A stretch of DNA of 64,000 nucleotides, taken from assembly GCF_047495875.1 (NCBI RefSeq), contig NC_092463.1, positions 13,774,622-13,838,621 of the forward strand. The letters run 5' to 3'. Of the stretch, positions 57,965 to 64,000 are shown one piece after another. The notes beneath the pieces are model-generated. The model ran no database searches, was not told where the DNA came from, and saw only the letters and a list, made by a program, of their open reading frames with translations. The stretch comes from Pithys albifrons albifrons. Lineage: Eukaryota; Chordata; Aves; Passeriformes; Thamnophilidae. Both the position numbers and the translations under genes were made by a program. Numbering within the stretch: position 1 is the first letter of the stretch; each line of letters begins with the position of its first letter.

Positions 57965-60900
57965 CTAGAAAGAGTATAGGGCATAATCAGGAAGGCACCA
58001 TATATTTCCCAACACTTTAGCTATCCCTTATGAAAAATAAAAATATTTTTTTGAAATGGTAGGGTAATTTTTTACATTCCTTACGCCCTGATCTTGAGTC
58101 AGGACTTTTTGAATACCTTTCTTATGTGAGTCTCCATCACATATGATGATGCTGCACTAAATAGCAATTGGCTTACTCTGGTTTCCATCAGTGTGTGGAC
58201 AGTTCACGAACAAGAAGTGACTGAACAGATGATTTCTATTCATGCCTCATTTGGTAGGTAAAATTTGCTTGTAATGTGTAAACAAAGGTAATATTTAATT
58301 TGTTTGAAAGGAATTAAAATCCTTTTTTTTTACAATCTTGATAAAAAACAATGATTAACAACTGCATGGATAATGGAGATTAAAATGCTCATTTAGGGTC
58401 TAATGGAAGTTAACAGGGCTTTTTCGTATTAATGTTTCTAATTGATTCTTGATTTTAGTGGTAGCCATTTTTTTTTTTAAGTGGCCTGTTATTGAAATGG
58501 ACTTCTGGTAAAAAAATGAACATTAAATCTTTGGGAAACTTTCATGTATAAATCTATGCTTGATCTGTACAATGATTCAACTATTGATTTATAATGTCAG
58601 AGGTGTAAAATCTGTAAAAGATAAAGAACGAAGAAAGTGTCCCAGGTTACATTTTCTTTGCACGTTTTCCTGGATTCCACTCACCATCAGAATCAAAGGC
58701 CTCTCTCAAACACTTTGTTTATTAATGCAGATGTGATGACAAGTAACAATATATGTTTTCTAACATTTGAACTTATGTTGAACTTTTCAAGATAACTCAC
58801 AAGATATTTAGCCAAATTAATTGTTCTACAAAGTAGTTTTCAAGTTATGAAGTAGAGTTGTACCGCTCAAACTTTTATGTTGGGGATATTTTATCGGTAA
58901 GCTGCTGCACAGAACAATCCTGATAAACTTCAAAACAGATGCCACCAACAGTATGAATTTTTGTATACTGTAAAAAGAATACAAATTAAAGATTCATGTT
59001 TAAAGATGGACTCAACTTCTATGCAGGTTACCTGACATGCATGAAGATCTAGTGTTTTCTACCTGTCTAGTAAGTTGTAATCCAACATTAAAAGTTACGA
59101 TGTGTTCCTATTCGTACTGCTATGAGTATTATTCATATTTATCATGTTTGTTTACATAGTAGATAGCTTAAAGGAACAAGATCATTACACTGGTCTCAAC
59201 CTCCAAATCTTCAGCTGCTGTAAATTATGTCACTGGCTTTCAATGTGCTCCCAACTTACGCTGGTGAGGTTCTAGACTGAATTAAGTTCAAGCCTTCATT
59301 AATATTACTGACTTGTGGGAGCATAGAATGTTTCTGTAACGATCACTGCAGTGATTTTAGAGCAAAAAGAGACAGAGGACTCTTAGAAGTAATTTAAAAC
59401 TGACTTTTTACAGGTAGTAATGAACACATGCACAATTCTCATGTGCTTACATTGAAGCTATCAGCACGAGGAATAGACATCCTACAGTTTCCCAAAATTA
59501 TGGCTTGAATGGCACAGCTGGGAAAGTGGGTGACTGTGCTACAGGCTATTTTTACTTGAAAATCATGGGTTTTCCTCTTCTCTACAGCTTTCTTTGAAGA
59601 AAATATTGTTTATCTTGATTAAGTGCAAAGGACATGGTAGTCATGTTACTAACAGTAATGTCCATGATACCAATCCAAACAATTCAATAATCTTCAAGAG
59701 TAATCACACTAGATGGTTTATTTTATAAACAGATTATTTAGGCTTTTATATTAAGAAATATGTGTCAAGGAAGAGCTGTAACTGTTATTTTGTACATGAA
59801 GGAGACTGCCTAAAAGGTAAAGGGGAACAAAAATAACACCCTCTCAAGTGTGTAACTACTTCCGATATCTAACTGACATCACCATATGAAAACTAACTGG
59901 GAGGAGCTGCAAGCACTGACATACTATGAGATAAAGTGGAAAGCCTTGAGTCAGAGCAGTGGTGACCTGACCTCATGTTTCCTTGTGATTCAGTGAACGC
60001 ACAGCCCATTGGAGTGGAGGCAGGGAAGAAAATATCTTGAAGGATTCAGCTTCTAAATATGAAAACTGATACAAGGATGGAATAAAAAGATTAAAAAAAA
60101 GAATGTGTGTAGTACAAAGAAAGGGGATAGATGTGCCAGGACTGAGAAAGGCTCAAAAACTTCAGAGGTCAGACATGAGTTAAAAAAAGGAATATACCAT
60201 CTGAATAAGAAAGGTTTAAACTATGGTAATGAAGGAGGGGAGCATAAAAGTCTGAGAACAGTCAAATTCCTCCTTTGTGCTTTCCCACTGCTTCCTTCTT
60301 TGCTGGTGTAATGAGATCTCTTCCACGTACTTCAGTATCCTCTGCGGCTGTTGGTATGACCATGTTACAACTAGGAGCAATATGTCCCATCCATGCTACT
60401 AACCAGACCAGGAAGTGAAAATACAATACTTTCTTTTTTAAGTATATCTTAGTTGAAAGACACTTCACCTGTATGATACTTTCTTACTTACAAGAAAACA
60501 TTTTGGGGAATAAAGTGGGTTTTGAAATGCTTATAATAAAATAAACATGCACATTCTGTACATTATGCTCATGGCTAAAAACATTGTAAACCAGCTGTAT
60601 GTCTCAAAGTGTCTAGCAGGCATATTCTTATTCTTAAAAAGTTTATTTTATAGTGGATAAAGAGGTGACAAAAAAAAAAATTAGCTTACCTAGAGACTGC
60701 AAGACCATTGGCTGTCAGACATAAATTCCATTTTCCTTTTCTGACCATGAGTTAGTATGACTGACAGGTTCCTCTTATGTGATATAATAAGGTGAAATCT
60801 TGTTTCCTCTTAGAGGATAATATGTGATATCATGGCAATGACAAGCATGAATGAGATGCCAACATTTGGCACTCTTTGGTGAGCAGTGAAAACATTACAG

Positions 60901-63900
60901 TGAGAGGTGTCCAGCAGCGTTAAAGAGTAACCTAATCAGGACAAGTCCATGCCTGAGTCAACATCAACTTGATAGAATTGCTGCTTTTGGCAGTTGGTGT
61001 TGACAATTAGTACAGTGCCCTTATTGTATATGTGAGAGACTTGAGTTCCTTTAGTGGACACTGAGTACAAAAGCTAAGGAAACAGCTGCTGGGCACATAA
61101 GTGTCTTGTTGGACAGATAGAAATATATTTAGAAAGATAGATGTGTGTTGCTGGCCTTAATCCCTTGCCTTAAGTGCCTTCTTTCTGATGGTCAGAGAGT
61201 AGTGCAACTGACTAAAGGGAAGCATTTTTGACTGGCTAGTGTACATCAGGTCCTATACACATACTGACTGAGTTCATGTTACTTGTCACTTGATGCGGTT
61301 ATGAGATCTGAATGATTTTCAGTCACTTCAGTGAAGGCTGTATTTGAAACCTGGTCCCAAAGCCGCAAGGCAAGTGTATTACATACCTGTCAGCTAACAA
61401 GACTTGCCAAAATGAATATACTCATATGAACACATGACCATTATTGCTGTTCAGACTGAAAAACACTATACACGGGAACAATAGTAAAAAGCAAGAGGAT
61501 TATTATGCTAGACAGTCACTTATTAAATATATTTATTGTGTATAAATGAATATTCCTTTTATAACAAAAAATTGAGCTTTTGATAAATTTGTAATACTGA
61601 AAAATGTGATACAAGCAATTTAGTAAAACTTGACCTTTTCCTCTTCTAAAGAATATGAAAATATTTACATTTCCTGCCTGAACAAGGATTTTTATGCTGG
61701 AGACTACTAAATTTTCCACATACCATGCTCAAGTAGAAGCAATTGAATTCAGCTAGCAGATGGACCACACAGGCCAAATTTCTTTACATTGTACAGAATG
61801 TTTAGTCATTCATCAGATCTAAATAATAACCTACTTACCAGTTAACAAAGCCCAACCATTGTCACATAGGGAAATGTGCAAAGTGCTGAATTGCAGGTGA
61901 GAAATGTGGATCAGTGAATTGGAGAAGCTGACAAGACTTTCACTTTAAAAGAGTTGAGAACAGCTCCTTGAAATGGAATTCGGAAATGTATGGAACTCCC
62001 ACAGGAGAGAGGAGATTCTGAGGGTATAGAAGAAGATTTAGAAGTTAGTTCTATTGTCAGATCTAGAAAATTAACTTTGTCTTACAGGTGTCTTCAGTCA
62101 CCAAGGACTAAAGAACTGTCAAAGATTCCATCTAGCTGAGTAAGAGCTAATGAAATAGAGATGGAGACTACACTCTTCCACAATGTCAGTTGATCACATT
62201 TCCAACAGTATTACTATGAGCAGGAAGATACAAAATTCTTTAAATTGCCTCAGATAGAATATTAACCCAAGAGGTTTAAGATCTATACTGCAAACTGACC
62301 CCAATGTGGGCACAATGTTACTTTATCTGCAAAATGCTGATCTACTTCATACTATTTCTTTGTATATATTTTATTAATAGGAAGACTTTGCCAGCCCTTC
62401 AAGCACAAAAACTATAGTAAAAAAGAATGTTACAACTCATTCAGTTCACTGGGCTTTCCACTTCTCTTTTAAAGCCTTGTTGTTGTGTCTAATATCTATT
62501 AGAAGCATTTGTCCTTCTGCAAGAACAAAATAAAAAGAAATTTAGTCCTTGCTACTGGAAAAACAGATTATAAATAGCTATGAATAGTCTTGTTTGAATG
62601 ATAACTAGTTTGAATGAAAACTTTAAAAAAATAACTGATAGTTCTGAGTATCCTCAGGAGAAAGCAATTGTTTCTGTGTTAAAGAGTATCTAGCGATTAG
62701 AAGACAGAACTTATACAGATTATAAACTTGTTAAGGCTTTGTGCACATGCAAAAGCTGGAGTGATCTCTAACTAACCAGTTAAGGATGTAATGTGAGACA
62801 CATAGTAAATTAATACTTTTGATTATAACAGTATTTCACATTCCCTTCCATTCTGTCAGAGAAAACTTCACCAATTTTCCTGACTTGTCTCCTATATTTT
62901 TAGAAAGTTATTCATCCTGGCTTAACCATGGTTATCTGATCTTTCATACTTCAATGTCCATCACATTAAGATGAGATGCTAGTAGTAGAATTAGACTGAA
63001 CTGGCAACAGTGACTGATTTAATCCTCTTTTTTTCTGCTTGTAGCTTTTGACATCATGTGACCCAACTCATTGCTGAAGATTTTCATAGAGATTATGCCT
63101 TCCTCTGATAAGAAAAGAGATGGATCAATTTCCAACTAGCTAATTCTCCTCTATGAGATCTTTCCTATTCAGTTAACTGTGTTGCTCAACACTCCTGAAA
63201 CTCCTTTTATTCATTAAAATGGGTGAAAAAGGTACCATTATAGTACACATGAGAGCAAGCTCCCCAGATTTTTAAGATATTGATTTATTGTGTATAAATA
63301 AGGGCTTAATCACTGTTTTAATAAGAGTTGTGTACATGGACCTAATCTATCAAACAAATACAGAAGATTTCCATTTTATCATCCAGAGGGCAAATATCAG
63401 ATTGGTTTTGAGCTTCAGGATTGAAGAAGGAGAGACTAGGAAAAGGGTTACAATTAGCTACTGTTTACAGTTGATTTTTTTATTTCTTATCTTTATAAAT
63501 ATTTCAGTGACTTCTTTTTGTCCCTTTTCATTTGCACCTTTGAGGAACTATATTTAGGCTTATTGAATTTATGTGGCAAATCAGATTTAAAACTTTTATA
63601 AACAGACATCTTGAAAACTTCCAAGTCTCACTGCCTATATATTGCATTAGACAGGTCTGTGTTGGGGGAAAGAAAAACAGTACAACTTATAAATCATTTA
63701 AGAACATGAAATGATTTTAAATTGGTCCAGTCAACAAGGAAAGCAGGCATTTTACCCAAGGTGTCTATTGCAAAATTATTGTAGATTTCTCTTACTTCTT
63801 AATCAGTCCACTATCAATATATTCCTTTTTATTGTGACGCAAAAGTCTTTCCACTTTATATTAACAGGTTTTATTTCTAAAGAAAAATTCTGTGTGTACT

Positions 63901-64000
63901 TTCTCTCTTCATACATTCATTGTCTCTGTGAGTACTGCTTTCACTTAGTGGTTGGTTTTGTTTAGTTCTTTTTTTTTTAATTTCACATTTGCTAATGACA
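57965..64000. other. AT-rich unique sequence to the end, no gene seen
   Basis: No gene, RNA gene or repeat family is recognised. A FOX-type TGTTTAC lies at 59149-59155 in a stretch that also has CpGs (ATTCGTACTG). Open frames up to 89 codons (63288-63557) have no domains. Confidence 0.45.

Overview
This is vertebrate nuclear DNA, almost certainly from a bird and most likely a passerine. It is AT-rich and poor in CpG. No protein-coding gene, no convincing exon and no intact RNA gene could be supported. The open frames are short, scattered over both strands, and lack recognisable domains apart from remnants of LINE reverse transcriptase. The lineage call rests on the repeats: several CR1 LINE 3' ends with the characteristic ATTCTATG-type tail; a solo avian endogenous-retrovirus LTR with a perfect 5-bp target duplication; and, most tellingly, a SINE made of a tRNA-Ile-like head joined to a CR1 3' tail, which is the architecture of passerine TguSINE1. 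The window therefore reads as an intergenic desert or the inside of a very large intron.

Layout. At 2.9-3.5 kb lies a solo LTR flanked by AGTAC repeats and carrying an (AT)n microsatellite. A short CR1 3' end lies at 4.4-4.6 kb and a possible second, unclassified LTR at 5.2-5.6 kb. An older LTR-like block is at 10.05-10.35 kb. An ancient amniote MIR-like repeat tail is at 14.65-14.9 kb. A tRNA-like element with a CR1-type tail lies at 18.9-19.07 kb. CR1 pieces follow at 26.0 kb (+), 32.8-33.06 kb (-), 44.57-45.83 kb (+, the longest, with a broken reverse-transcriptase frame) and 47.8-48.48 kb (-). The last abuts the TguSINE1-like copy at 48.48-48.62 kb. A further CR1 tail lies at 57.9 kb. T/G-rich low-complexity tracts occur at 7.7-7.9, 31.36-31.48 and 57.59-57.69 kb, and a long C tract lies at 15.94-15.97 kb.

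The non-repeat parts are not uniform. Several islands keep CpG dinucleotides or carry dense homeodomain, POU, RFX or FOX motifs and exact dyads, and read like conserved noncoding elements (candidate enhancers). The best are 8.1-8.3 kb (three RFX X-box-like motifs, one beside a CCAAT box) and 13.3-13.87 kb (13 CpGs plus an octamer). Weaker ones are at about 14.1, 22.2, 23.3, 25.3, 30.5, 41.1, 46.5 and 51.2 kb. Their function is inference; alignment to other bird genomes would decide it.

No operon, CRISPR array, viral gene set or unusual gene system was found. The most informative items are the SINE/CR1 junction, the tRNA-like element with a different CR1 tail, the LTR with its target duplication, and the putative regulatory islands.
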